A DNA stretch of 64,000 nt, taken from positions 19,640,501 to 19,704,500 of the forward strand of contig NC_134113.1 in the NCBI RefSeq assembly GCF_040939455.1, in the 5' to 3' direction. Origin of the DNA: Microcebus murinus. Its lineage: Eukaryota; Chordata; Mammalia; Primates; Cheirogaleidae. Below, piece by piece: positions 26,669-38,480 of this stretch. The notes beneath the pieces were generated by a model that ran no database searches, was not told the origin of the DNA, and saw nothing but the letters and a program-made list of their open reading frames with translations. How positions within the stretch are numbered: position 1 is the first letter of the stretch; each line of letters begins with the position of its first letter. The position numbers and the translations under genes are program-made.

Positions 26669-26981
26669 GGCCTGGTGCAGTGGCTCACTCCTGTAATCCT
26701 AGAATTCTGGGAGGCTGAGAAGGGAGAATCACTTAAAGTCAAGAGTTCAAGACCAGCCTGACTAAGAGTGAGACCCTGTCTCTATTAAAAATGGAACAAT
26801 TAGCTGGATGTGATATCTTCCACCTGTAGTCCCAGCCACTTGGGAGGCTGAGGCAGGAGGATGGCTTGAGCCCAGGAGTTGAAGGTTGTGGTCAGCTAGG
26901 ATGATGCCACTGCACTCTAGCATGGGTGACAAAGCAATATTATCTCAAAAAAAAAAAAAAAAAAAAAAGAAGATGAAGAAG
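26669..26981 (+). mobile_element. Alu, diverged, with long A/GAA tail
   Basis: Dimer lacking the long linker. The tail is a poly(A) followed by (gaa)n. Exact 12-bp duplication aagaagaaaacc at 26657-26668 and 26982-26993. Confidence 0.9.
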
Positions 26982-27029
26982 AAGAAGAAAACCATTCTCA
27001 ACTCTCCATCTCAGGGATAATGTGATAAT

Positions 27030-27190
27030 ATAACTGAGTACAACAATACTATGTTATTATCCTCATTTTATAGATGAAAAACTCAGGAATAAAAGTTTAA
27101 ATATTTTTCTCAAGGTCACACAGCTAGTAAGTGGTGGAGATGAGATTTGACTCCAGATTGTTGGGCTCTAAGCCTATATTCTGAACCTCA
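27030..27190 (-). repeat. MIR, antisense
   Basis: Clear antisense MIR core: attttatagatgaaaaac, ctcaaggtcacacagctagt, aagtggtggagatgag. Confidence 0.85.
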
Positions 27191-28199
27191 GAGAAAATAT
27201 AAGCTAGCTAACACCCTGGGTCTCTCATCATATCTCCCCTTCCCAACAATGAGCTTGTTCCTACGTTTTGAGCCAAAGCCAGTGAAATGTATGTTCTTGA
27301 TTTGATTCTTCAATAATTTACTTTTGTGTGTGGCACTTTAAAATTCAAGCAATGACATCTTCTCCAAAGATACCAAATCACCTCATATTCCTGGATAGAA
27401 TTCATTTAGCAGCTGTGCAAATTCTACCACATGAGTAACATCCAGTACACACATAAATACAGTAGAGAAGGTATTTTAAGTTATAAAAATAACTTAAAAG
27501 GTTGTTGGGTCACTCCTTCCTCCCCTCTACCCTGGCAAACCCACCTGCCATGTGCCTTTCTATTCCTAACTTAGTGTCTCCTCCTACATTTGACTTTGAC
27601 ACATTCTTTGCCAATCATCCTTGTGATGGAACCAAGTAAAAAGTCATGTATCCACAGCTTCCCTTTCCTCCCTGGCCTGCCAAAGGGAATTCTCTCTCCT
27701 CCCAAAGTCCTAAAGAGGAAAGATTCTTGCTTATGGAATCCAAAGAAGAAAGGGTGAATCCCAAGAAGAAATAAATGGAGGATGGAGAAAGCAGGAACTA
27801 GAGTGAGAAGAAAACATCCATTCTGGGAATGGATGTTAGAAAGAGAAAGATCTGGAGATGGCGGCGAAAGGTTTGCAACTGCAGAGTACAAAGGGGGTAG
27901 ATTGGACAGGACAGAGGATTTTAATAGGTGCTGCTGTGAAATATACACTTAGATTCTTCTGAATGTTCTTTGAGAGATGCAAGCAAAAAGTGGAAGACTG
28001 TTAGAATTTGGGGGGGGAAGGTTGTTGATTTTTGCTTCTTCAAATGCAACTCCATGCAGAGATAGGTTTGTAGGGAACCTCCCGTTTCTGGATTGATTAG
28101 TGTTACATCCTCATCCACACTCCCCACCCCTAGAAGATGACCATTTCTGGCAGAGGAAGCAGAGAATGCAAAGTCCCTAAATGGGAGCAAGGTTAGGGC
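27191..28199. other. Single-copy sequence
   Basis: Nothing recognised. The 125- and 89-codon antisense frames at 27571-27948 and 27921-28190 show no domain. Confidence 0.5.
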
Positions 28200-28370
28200 A
28201 CTGCAGGAAGTCAGTGTGAGGAGAGTTTAGTGGGAGACAAGGGGGAGTTAAAAAATGAGGTGGGCGTGATACTTAGGGGTCAGATCCTGTAGCACTTTGT
28301 AGGTCGGGAAAGGCTTGGAGTCTATTCTCAGTATAAAGGAAAATTGTTGGAAGGTTCTGAGCACAGGAGT
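28200..28370 (-). repeat. L2, antisense
   Basis: Block gatcctgtagcactttgtag, then ggcttggagtctattctc and ggttctgagcacaggag, which is antisense L2. Confidence 0.65.
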
Positions 28371-28605
28371 AGTGTTATGAACTAAATGTGTATGCCCGTC
28401 TGCAATTCATATGTTGAAATCCCAACCCCCATGTGATGGTATGAGGAGGTGGGGCCTTTGGAAGGTGATTAGGTCATGAGGGTGGAGCCCTCAAGAATGG
28501 GATTAGGGCCCTTATGATAGGAGACAGGAGAGCTTGCTCTCTCTCTCTGCTCTCTGCCCTATGAGGGTACAAGAAGATGGCCATCTGTGAACCAGGAAAT
28601 GTGAG
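28371..28605 (+). mobile_element. MLT1-type MaLR LTR, partial
   Basis: Sense LTR start tgttatgaactaaatgtgta, then ttcatatgttgaaatcccaa, ggtgattaggtcatgagggt and agaagatggccatctgtgaa. The 3' part is missing. Confidence 0.75.
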
Positions 28606-28673
28606 TCTAGAATTCCTTCAGGGAAGAGTTCAGATCTGGGGATATTGACTTGGAAATCATTGGCATGTTGATT

Positions 28674-28799
28674 GTAGTCTCAGCTACTTGGGAGGCTGAG
28701 GCAGGATGATCGCTTGAGCTCAGGAGTTTGAGGTTGCTATGAGCTAGGCTGACTCCATGGCACCCTAGGCCAGGAAACAGAGCAAAACTCTGTCTCAAA
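28674..28799 (+). mobile_element. Alu right arm fragment
   Basis: Starts at tgtagtctcagctacttggg and runs to ctctgtctcaaaa. Its tail has become the purine tract that follows. Confidence 0.85.
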
Positions 28800-29036
28800 A
28801 GAGAGGAGAGAGGAGAGGAGGAGAGGAGAGGAGAGGGGAGGGGAGGGGAGGGGAGGGGAGGGGAGAGGAGAGGAGAGGAGAGGAGAGGAGAGGAGAGGAG
28901 AGGAGAGGAGAGGAGAGGAGAGGAGAGGAGAGAAGAGGAGAGGAAAAAATAAAAGAAAAGAAAAGAAAAGAAAAGAAAAGAAAAGAAAAGAAAAGAAAAG
29001 AAAAGAAAAGAAAAGAAAAGAAAAAAGAGAGAGAGA
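28799..29036 (+). repeat. Purine tract (ggaga)n-(gggga)n-(aaaag)n
   Basis: About 240 bases almost without a pyrimidine, made of pentamer units that probably grew from the Alu tail. 28835-28863 has six GGGG runs spaced by single A bases. Confidence 0.95.
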
Positions 29037-29229
29037 ATAGTCCCAGGAACAAACTCTGAGACTCTCCAAATTTCGAGACAGACCAGAGGTAATAAAAGGA
29101 GACTGAGGAGTAGAGACTTGTGAGCTAAAAAGAAACAAGCAGAGAATAATGTAGAAGCTCAAGAGAAGAAAGATTTTAAAGGAAGGAAGGTCAAGGATGC
29201 CAAATGCTATTGAGAGATGATGGTAACAC

Positions 29230-29345
29230 TAGAAAAATGACTCATTTTACAGATGAGGAAACTATGGGTCAGAGAGGGAAAGTGTTTTCCCCAAAGCTTA
29301 TTCTGCCAGTAAGTGCTGGAGCCAAGATTCTAAACCTGAATGCTG
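29230..29345 (-). repeat. MIR, antisense
   Basis: tttacagatgaggaaactat, gggtcagagagggaaag, agtaagtgctggagccaaga. Confidence 0.75.
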
Positions 29346-29598
29346 AAGAAATTACATCATGGGAACGCTTGTATTCCCATAGTACAGGGCGAAGCAAATA
29401 CTAGGTACTTAATCAAAATGTGTTTGACCAAATATATGGTCAAACATGTGGTCAATTCATTTATGAATTAAGTGGATGGGAAAGAAAAGAAGAGTAAAAT
29501 AGGGAAGAAAAGAAAACAATTGACATCAAAGAGGTGTATATTACTACGTTTGAGCTTGTGGAAAGCAGAGATAAAATTAGGTGAAATTATTATCACAG

Positions 29599-29600
<2 letters not shown>
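29346..29600. other. Single-copy sequence
   Basis: Nothing recognised. Confidence 0.4.

Positions 29601-29601
<1 letters not shown>

Positions 29602-29633
<32 letters not shown>
29602..29633. repeat. (gt)n microsatellite
   Basis: About 16 uninterrupted gt units. Confidence 0.95.
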
Positions 29634-29636
<3 letters not shown>

Positions 29637-30116
29637 CTCTGGGTGACATGTGAACATGATCTAGGTTTATACTTAATTCTATGTTAGAGTTGGTTGCATA
29701 CTAATGAGAAGCTGGATTCAATTGTCCTTGGATGTCACTAAGTGATTTTTTATCTGTTTTCACTCTCCACGTATTTTACAGTTCTTGCCAACCAACAGAT
29801 CAGCTTTTGGATGCCTGCTATTTTTACTGTGCTAGGTGAGAGCATCCAAAAATGAGTAGAGATGATATTCTAGTTAGGGGCGTCCCACTATAAGACTCAA
29901 CAGTTCCAGCCCAGCGTGGTAGGTGCTCTGGAGGAGAAATGCACCCAGTGCCGAGCACGGCAGACAACGATTCCACCTTCCGTGGAAAGGAGAAAAGAGA
30001 ATGATCGGGGAAAGATTTCCAGAGAAGCCTGAAGGGTGTGGAGGACGTTCCCGACAGAGGAAGCAGCCCGGGCAAGGGCATAGAGGCATGTGCACTGGGC
30101 CATTAGAGCAGGGACT
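29634..30116. other. Single-copy sequence, possibly with L2 remnants
   Basis: The part from about 29990 to 30110 (gaagcctgaagg, gcaagggcatagaggcat) is faintly like antisense L2 but not assignable. Confidence 0.35.
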
Positions 30117-30124
30117 GGCCAGAG

Positions 30125-30347
30125 CAGGTGTCCTCAAACTACAGCCCTTGTGCCACATGCAGCCCACCGAGGACATTTATCTGGCCCGCTGGGTGTTTTT
30201 GCCGCTGCTGCCTGTCCTGCTTAGCAGCCCACTCGTCCCGGGCCCACAGTGCGCATGTGTGGAATGTGCGCCGCACTCTCCAATGGCCCTCCAACGGTCT
30301 GAGGGACAGTGAACTGGCCCCCTGTTTAAAAAGTTTGAGGACACCTG
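30125..30347 (+). mobile_element. hAT-type MITE, complete (223 bp)
   Basis: Perfect 15-bp terminal inverted repeats: caggtgtcctcaaac at the left end and its exact complement gtttgaggacacctg at the right. Flanked by a perfect 8-bp duplication, ggccagag, at 30117-30124 and 30348-30355, the hallmark length for hAT transposons. No transposase. GC-rich. It belongs to the same family as 48838-49029. Similarity of the ends to OC1/SPIN-type hATs is from memory and unproven. Confidence 0.93.
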
Positions 30348-30355
30348 GGCCAGAG

Positions 30356-30930
30356 GGCTGGTTTGGCTGCAGCAAGGGGTGCTTGGTAGGGCCTTGGGCG
30401 GTGCCTGGCTTGGAGACTGCAAGGCAGCTGGGCCAGGTTCTGAGGGGCCTCAATTGCTCTGCTAAGGAACTGGGGCTTGTTGGTTGGTTGGTTGGTTTGA
30501 CCAGGCTTGTAGAATTTTCCAGTGTAGGTGCACAGTACCTGTGTGTTCCTTGCCTTTCGATCTCCATCTTGAATGAATCTGCTCCAAATGCCTCAGCCAG
30601 CCTGGGCCTTGGTCCTGCTGGTAAGACATCCCAGATGGCCCTATGTTTTGGTAAGACTGCAAGTGCCAGCCACAAGCTTGATGAGCAGCCTGGGGACTGT
30701 GGGGCTATTCTGGTAGGTGAGTGTGTGTCCGTAGAGAGCATGCGGGAGATAGAATAGATACTTGTCCCAAGCCTACTGCAAAGCATTATTTTTTATTGTC
30801 AAAGAGCAGACCCTAAACTTAAGCCATTACATAATTAGATAACTAACCACCTTTAGAGTAAAGTCGCAATAAAATTAAAGAGATAAATAACTCAATGTTA
30901 AAATACTGACTACTGGCATTTATAAAATTT
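30356..30930. other. Single-copy sequence
   Basis: Frames of 209 and 215 codons on opposite strands here run through the MITE and lack motifs, so they are taken as GC-rich chance. Confidence 0.45.
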
Positions 30931-31045
30931 TGTGATCTTTTTATTTTAATCATTGTGTGAGTCATTTTTACATAGTTAAGATCAAGCACACATGTGCTAT
31001 TCTGCCTTTTCACTTAACAGTATCTTGTAGAGTCCTCCATTCATA
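30930..31045 (-). mobile_element. Old L1 fragment, antisense
   Basis: ttttcacttaacagtatctt and gagtcctccattcatatatt resemble the antisense L1M end. Confidence 0.4.
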
Positions 31046-31084
31046 TATTGATTCTCTCATTCATTTTATAAGTTGTAAAGTGGT

Positions 31085-31315
31085 AGTAGTCATCATAATG
31101 ATATGCATGTTTCATTGAATCCTCAGAGCAAATCTATGAGCTAGACACTGCTGCGATGGCCATTTCTAGATGAAGACGCTAATGCTCAAAGATAAGCAAG
31201 GTGCTGGCGGTCACACAGCCAGCAGCCAGCAGAGCCAGAACTCAAACACGCACCAGCAGGTACTGTGGTTCTGGCCTTTACTACTCCATTGCACTGTTAC
31301 TTATTCCTTTATGGT
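31085..31315 (-). repeat. MIR, antisense
   Basis: ttctagatgaagacgctaat, gcggtcacacagccagcag, agagccagaactcaaac. Confidence 0.75.
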
Positions 31316-31384
31316 TTGCTTAATGACTCGCTAATTTTTAGCCACCCAGGTTTTCTATAGCACTGCTGGGACGTATTTGTGTTT

Positions 31385-31713
31385 GTTTGGTTTTTTTTGA
31401 GACAAAGTCTCACTCTGTTGCCCTGCCTAGAGTGCCATGGCATCAGCCTAGCTCACAACAACCTCAAACTCCTAAGCTCAAGCAATCCTCCTGCCTCAGC
31501 CTCCCGAGTAGCTGGGACTACAGGCACGTGCCTGCCATGCCCGGCTAATTTTTTCTATATATTTTTAGTTGGCCAATTAATTTCTTTCTATTTTTAGTAG
31601 AGACAGGGTCTCACTCTTGCTCAGGCTGGTATTAAACTCCTCACCTTGATTGATCCTCCCACCTCGGCCTCCCAGAGTGCTAGGATTACAGGCGTGAGCC
31701 ACCGCGCCAGGCC
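31385..31713 (-). mobile_element. Alu, full length
   Basis: Antisense dimer with duplication tatttgtgttt at 31374-31384 and 31714-31724. Confidence 0.95.
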
Positions 31714-31724
31714 TATTTGTGTTT

Positions 31725-32050
31725 TTTGTTTGTTTGTTTGTTTGTTTTTTAAGGAAGGAAGTCATGGAGAGGAGAGAGAGCTATTCCCAAAGTGAGTATA
31801 ATCCATTCCACCCTCTCCACAGCTATTCTGCTGATTCTCAAGGCCCCAATTGTCTGTCGACATATCAGTTTCTCTGTATTCACCAACATGGAGGGGTCTT
31901 TTTCTTAACACTTTATTTGATTTTCTTTACAAACCTCAAAAGAAATATCTGCTTTTTTGCCACATACCAAACAATACAATAAAAAAGTTCTCACCTGCCA
32001 TGCCCCCCCCACAGCAAATCTCACTAGGCCCCCTCCTCCAACCTCAAGGT
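31725..32050. other. Single-copy sequence
   Basis: Nothing recognised apart from a (gttt)n run at about 31727-31748. Confidence 0.4.
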
Positions 32051-32655
32051 AACTAACGGTGTGAGTTGAAGTATATACTTACTTGCCTTTCTCTGTCTCA
32101 AACAAATGTATTTGTAAATATGTAAGCCTTGTACTTTTTCCTTTTAAAAAATTAAAATGAATTGAACTATACACATTACAGTGCAAGTTGTTTATTTCCC
32201 TCATGATATCATGATTATTCAAAGTCAATACATACAGCACTAATTCATCATTTTTAATAATGCAGGTATACCACAAATTTTCCATTTTTTCTGTATCATT
32301 GGACATTCAAATTGCTTCCAATATTTTGCCCAAATAACACTGCAGTAAGCATCCTTGTATAAATATGCTTATATTCTAGGGCTTTCATTTATTTAGGAGA
32401 GACTCCAGAAAGAACAATTCCTAGGTAAAAGGGTATGTGTATTTTTAATTTTAATACATATGAATACATTTCTTTTCTCAAACTTATAGTAACTCAAATT
32501 CCTAACAGCAATATATGGCAATGTCCATTGCTCCATATCCTTGTTAGCACTCTTTTTTTATCAATCTTTTAAATATTTCCCCAAATAGTTTCCCCAAAAT
32601 GGTATCTCATTATTTTAATATGAATTCCTCTGATATCTAATGAGATTGAATATGT
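32051..32655 (-). mobile_element. Old L1 (L1ME-like) fragment, antisense
   Basis: Antisense L1 3' blocks: ttggacattcaaattgcttc, ataacactgcagtaagcatc, aacaattcctaggtaaaagg, tggtatctcattattttaat. No open frame. Confidence 0.7.
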
Positions 32656-32846
32656 TTATTAGCCCTTTAGGGAATTTTCTCTCCTATGAATCCATTCATT
32701 TTTCTTTTCCTATTTCCCCTCCAATGGAGCAGCAAATTAATCCATTTTTCTTTACTAATACTTTATAATGTGTTGCTCTATTTGGAAGTGCATGCAAGAG
32801 AAACAACGATCTTTAAAAATTCATAAATCTAAAAGTGCTATTGCAG

Positions 32847-33176
32847 GCCGTGTGAGGTGGCTCATACCTGTAATCCTAGCATTCTGGGAGGCCGAGGCGG
32901 GTGGATTGCTCAAGGTCAGGAGTTAAAGACCAGCCTGAGCAAGATTGAGACCCTGTCTCTACTATAAATAGAAAGAAATTAATTGGACAACTAAAAATAT
33001 ATATATATAAATTAGCCGGGCATGGTGGCAGATGCCTGTAGTCCCAGCTACTTGGGAGGCTGAGGCAGGAAGATCATTTGAGCCCAGGAGTTTGAAGTTG
33101 CTGTGAGCTAAGCTGAAGTCATGGCACTCTAGCCCGGGCAACAGACGTGAGACTCTGTTTCAAATAAATAAATAAA
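32847..33176 (+). mobile_element. Alu, full length
   Basis: Dimer with an (aaat)n tail. Exact 17-bp duplication taaaagtgctattgcag at 32830-32846 and 33177-33193. Confidence 0.95.
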
Positions 33177-33255
33177 TAAAAGTGCTATTGCAGATAGAAG
33201 GATTGCATAGATTTGATTGTGAAGCCTTTCTATTCATTATTTAAAGGTGTTTGTT

Positions 33256-33592
<337 letters not shown>

Positions 33593-33606
33593 TAAAGGTG
33601 TTTGTT

Positions 33607-34525
33607 AATAGATCTCATTACTCTACACACATGAATACACACACTATGAGCTCATCCTTGTCTTCTCTTCATTTCGGCCTTTCTTTCTCTTCCTTGCATT
33701 AGACTCTGCTTGTGCCCCACCCATGTCCCCTGGGCACCAGCTATTCAAGAACATGCCTCCAGCGTCTTACCAACCCCACTGAAAGGCCTTTCTTTGGCCT
33801 TGGTGGAGCAGGTGGATGGGAGTTGAAGTATAGATGCCCCAGCTTCCTCCCCTGGGGGAGGGAGATAAGTGTGCGATGTGTTTGATTGGTCTTGCAGAGC
33901 TCCTGCTGGGCAACACGCTTGGTCAGCTTCCTTCCCCTCCCTGTCTTGCCACCTCCTTTCCCACCTCCTTATCAGCTCTTCCTAATCTCTACTGATATCT
34001 ACGGGACACCTGTCAGCCAGGTACTTTGTGAACTGCTGGATACATGCTGGTGAATAAAATGCCCCAGGTCCTTGCCCTTGTGAACTTAGTCATAGGATTC
34101 CCAATTCCTCTACTTCTACATTTGTTGAAGAGCATCAACAAGTGCACATTGCAGAATAGAGATGCTGCAGAAGCCCAGTACTATTCGTAAAGTATTGGCA
34201 TCGCCTCTTGGCCTTTGGGCTAAGATCAAGTGAGCATGAACTCAGAGGGGCAGAGCACTTGGAATCTGCTCTTCTTCCTGTTTTTTGTTAGGAATCTGAT
34301 GTGAACTTCTCTAAGGTGTCCACTCTTGAGTTTGGCCATGTGTTTCCAAAATAAATCCCAGGTGCTCAAATTCCCTATACCAGCCTTACCACACCCCTGT
34401 CTCCCCCCTTGGAATTCCAGCCTGACTGGTGTGCAAATTGTAAGCCACAGGAGACTTCAGGGCACAATGTTGGGCTTGACTTCATGTCCTGTTTGATGGA
34501 TTGTAGGCACTTCCCCTACTTGCAC
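33607..34525. other. Single-copy sequence
   Basis: About 0.9 kb with no recognisable repeat or coding pattern. Confidence 0.5.
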
Positions 34526-34529
34526 ACAC

Positions 34530-34563
34530 ACATGCACGCACACACACACACACACACACACAC
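34530..34563. repeat. (ca)n microsatellite
   Basis: Interrupted then pure ca repeat. Confidence 0.95.
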
Positions 34564-34711
34564 ATTCGTACCATTACTGCAATGGAGAGACTTCATTCAA
34601 GCTTCAGAAAATTCCCCTTTGATATGTGGGCTGCTGTGGTGATGGGAGAACTGTGGAACTGAGAGGCACCTACAGAAGTTATTACAAATGGAGGCTTAAA
34701 TACTCTTCATG

Positions 34712-35053
<342 letters not shown>

Positions 35054-35061
35054 TCTTCATG

Positions 35062-35550
35062 AACATTTTCCTCTCTGAGTCAAGCTTGGACTGGAACATT
35101 CCTGGGGCTCCCATGACTTTGTTGTGGGATTTATGTTCATCCTTTCAGTAACTTCAGTGTACCAGGTGACTGGTATGCAGCGGGAGCCCAGACAGACGCA
35201 GGACCTGCCTGCTGGGAGTCTGCAGTGAAAGGAGGCACTTTCATTAGCAAGTAGACACGTAGAGTAGGACAAATGGCATCAAGAAAAGAGCACAGGCTAT
35301 GAGAATCATGACATTTATAGTTGTTATTTATTTACATATTATATTTGTGATAACATAAAAGAGAAAAACAGAGTATCTACTTTGGTTGGGGGTGGTGCAT
35401 TCTTTAAGGAAGTATTAGTTAAAATGAGATCAGAAGAACAAGAATCAAAACAGGCCAAGCCTGTGGGTAAGCACAGAGAAGAATGTTCCAGAAAGGAATC
35501 AGCATTACAAAGGCTGTGGGTAGGAAAGACTGTGCTACATCCTGGGACTG
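35062..35550. other. Single-copy sequence
   Basis: Nothing recognised. Confidence 0.45.
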
Positions 35551-35561
35551 AAAGAATAGAG

Positions 35562-35886
35562 GCCAGGCATAGTGGCTCACGCCTGTAATCCTAGCACTCT
35601 GGGAGGCTGAAGCAGAAAGATTGCTTGATCTCAGGAGTTCGAGACCAGCCTGAGCAAGAGTGAGACCCAGTCTGTACTAAAAATAGAAAGAAATTAGCCA
35701 AATAACTAAAAATAGAAAAAAATTAGCCGGGCATGGTGGCGCATGCCTGTAGTACCAGTTATTCAGGAGGCTGAGACAAGAGGATTGCTTGAGCCCAGGA
35801 GTTTGAGGTTGCTGTGAGCTAGGCTGATACCACGGCACCCTAGCCCAGGCAAGAGCTTGAGACTCTGTCTATAAAAAAAAAAAGAA
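35562..35886 (+). mobile_element. Alu, full length
   Basis: Complete dimer. Exact 11-bp duplication aaagaatagag at 35551-35561 and 35887-35897. Confidence 0.95.
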
Positions 35887-35897
35887 AAAGAATAGAG

Positions 35898-36379
35898 AGG
35901 ATGGGTATGTAGTGAATGGGAGTGAGAAGATGGAGCAGGAGCTGGAGGTAAGGCCTGGGTGGCCTCACACCTTGTGTATTCACACACCTTTCCCTTGAGA
36001 TCATCACCTCACTCCTAGAAGAAGAGTCCCTTCGACTTGGCTTCTCTGTGCCTCAACTTCCCTCTCTGAAATATGCACCAAGACTGAGAAAATTGGATCA
36101 TCTGTTTGGGAAAAGATGAGCCTGCTTTCAAATAGAGACACTTACTAGAAAGGAATCGACATGACCTGTGTGCCGGGAATCCCACTAAAGCTTTGGGAGA
36201 GTAACTGTGTTGACACATGAGATCACTTGCCAGGCCAACTGAGCGGATCTTCTGTGCTTCCCCAAACAGTCCCCTGCCTTGGCTCCCAAGACCCAACCCT
36301 TTCCTTGTTTTCTTCCTCCACAAACATTTTCTCCTCTTTCTTCTTTGCAGGCTCATCCCTGTCCATGGGTTTTGGAAAG
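35898..36379. other. Single-copy sequence
   Basis: No element recognised. Frames of about 80-113 codons on both strands carry no motif. Confidence 0.45.
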
Positions 36380-36885
36380 AGGGAATCCCTCAAAGATCAG
36401 CTCTCATCCTACGTATCTCATCCTACTTATCGCTCTCTCTGGGAAGCCTTTCCTGGTCTCCTTGGTTAATCAAATCCTCCTCTCATGGATATTTGTAGAC
36501 CATGCTCCTTTCTCTCATGGCCCTTGTCATAGTCCTAACTTTAGATTAATTCGTGTGATTAATGAATTTCTCCCCAGAAATTCAGCTCCATGAGGACAAG
36601 GTTTCTTCTCTCCTGAGTCTTCTAGTAAAGACTGCCTTCCTGGGCACACAGTAAAATCACAGAGGCTCTGTACTCAGAAGGGCCACACGCTTGATTTAAC
36701 GCGCCGCCGTCACCATCTTGAAATTATTCATAATTTTTGAACAGAGGGCCCTGCTTTTCTCCTTTGCTAAATTACGTAGCCAGTCCTGCTTGTCATTATA
36801 TCCCAAGCATCTAACGCAGTGGCGAGCACATAGTAGGTCCTCAATAAATATTAGTTGAATGAGTGAGTGAATGGAACAATGACTG
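36380..36885 (+). repeat. L2, sense, interrupted
   Basis: ggaagcctttcctggtctcc and cagctccatgaggacaaggt, then the L2 3' end gcacatagtaggtcctcaat with ttgaatgagtgagtg. A non-L2 block (about 36650-36785) with acgcgccgccgtcaccatct lies between. Confidence 0.7.
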
Positions 36886-38280
36886 ACTGAATGAATATAA
36901 AGTGGCCAGAGCTAAGAATTGTGGCTGAATCTGTCTGACTCCGAAGCCCATGAAGTTCTACTTTTCCATATTCTGTTAATTACATTCAGATATGGGTCTG
37001 GGTTTGACTAAATCGGCCCAGCGACCTTCCTTTCCCACTCACTTGCTCCAAATTATTTTTCTCCTGGGGTAGTGTTGCAGTGGCAGCATTCTCTGGCATA
37101 AACATCCCTCTGAGTCATAGAGCAATGCCATCGCGAGGGGCCCGGACAGCTGCAGCTGTCAGGCATCTGTGAGTTACTTTGAGATGGCATGAAAAATATC
37201 TCCCAATTGGTTCAATCTACCTTATGTCCTGCCCCCAGATTTGTAGGATTGACATTTCTGCACAATACTTTTTTTATATATATGTGAAAACACGGCACCA
37301 GCTGCTGAAAGGAATGGCCCTCCTCCAATTCGGTTGAGATAATCCCTTACTTCGAAATTAATTTCAATTTTATCTGGAGCTCTTTGAGCCTTCTTCAGTC
37401 GTAGTTAACTTAGAGGAGTAACATGAAAGGATTGGGCTTGGGAATGAGGAATGGAGAATTGATTCGGATTAGGGAAGGGGTATTTGGGAATTGGCTTGTC
37501 CTTCTGAAGCTGAGGAGTTTGTTTCCATGGGTGAGCGTACAGCAGATAGATTTGTAAAATCCTACGTTGAAGCAGCCATCAAAGTGAAAAGGCTGAGGCC
37601 GCCTTTGGTGCAGCGCCCACTGGGCAAATACTGAGCTCTCTCAGCATTCCAGAGATGAGCTCTGTGCCCGTAAGCCATCTTCAAATGACATGCTGGGACG
37701 AGACGTAGGCTCAAAGAGAATTAGCTGGCATGCTTTCAGCCGTGCATAAATCACACCCAGGGCGAGGGGCACTGGGCAGGGGTTGCCACTCAAAAGGATC
37801 AGCCCTAGGAACTGCATGGCCTGAACTTCTTTAAATAAGAAGCTGAGCAGGGCCTGCTTGGTGAGATTGTTCCATGCCCCGTCAACCACAGCGCTTCCTG
37901 GATCATGACCACGCCACCCTTGCTTTAGTTTGGCCTCTTAGTATTAGGATGCAGGGTGGATAACAAGTCCTGTCTACTTGGGGTTCCATATAAGGGTGGA
38001 GGGGACTATCTTTCGCATCTATGGGTTTAAATGGCAAGTGGTTAGAATCTCAAGGAATCTCTGTCTGCTTGGTGACCCTGTGTACCCTAGAATAGTCTCG
38101 AGGGCAGAGTTTGAGGTTTCCATGAGTCTCTGGTAGATACAGAAAGGACACTATAACACATTTCATTTATCCTGCAAGAAACAGAACTCTCAAATATAAA
38201 TTACTCTCTCTGTCTCGTATCATTCCAAGAGAACACTGGGCCAGGAATCTCTCCTTCCAACCACTCAGCTCTCACATAAT
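36886..38280. other. Repeat-poor single-copy stretch with paired E-boxes
   Basis: About 1.4 kb with no recognisable repeat, unusual for this Alu-dense window. It contains the palindrome at 37145-37160. The 82-codon antisense frame at 37641-37889 has no motif. Confidence 0.5.
37145..37160. promoter_or_regulatory. Perfect 16-bp palindrome holding two CAGCTG E-boxes
   Basis: gacagctgcagctgtc equals its own reverse complement and contains two adjacent CAGCTG motifs, the core bound by bHLH factors. Regulatory use is inferred. Confidence 0.35.
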
Positions 38281-38284
38281 AATA

Positions 38285-38480
38285 ACAGTATTGATATTAA
38301 TAATAAAGTAATCACTTATACTTTTTGAATAATTACTATATACAGAAACTATTCTGGACACTTTATATACATTAACTTATTTACTTCCTATAGCAACCCT
38401 CTGAGATAGGTACTATTGTTATTCTTCGACAGATGAGGAAACTGAGGCATAGAGAGTTATTTATATAGGGTCACTCTTTC
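38285..38480 (-). repeat. MIR, antisense
   Basis: ctctgagataggtactattg, acagatgaggaaactgaggc, atagagagttattt. Confidence 0.8.

Noticed and set aside
28737..29162. 141-codon antisense frame rich in SFLFF and SPLLS
   Set aside because: Translation of the purine tract, low complexity.
30128..30786. Overlapping frames of 209 and 215 codons on opposite strands
   Set aside because: They run through the hAT MITE and unique flank, have no domains and exclude each other. The GC-rich sequence has few stops.
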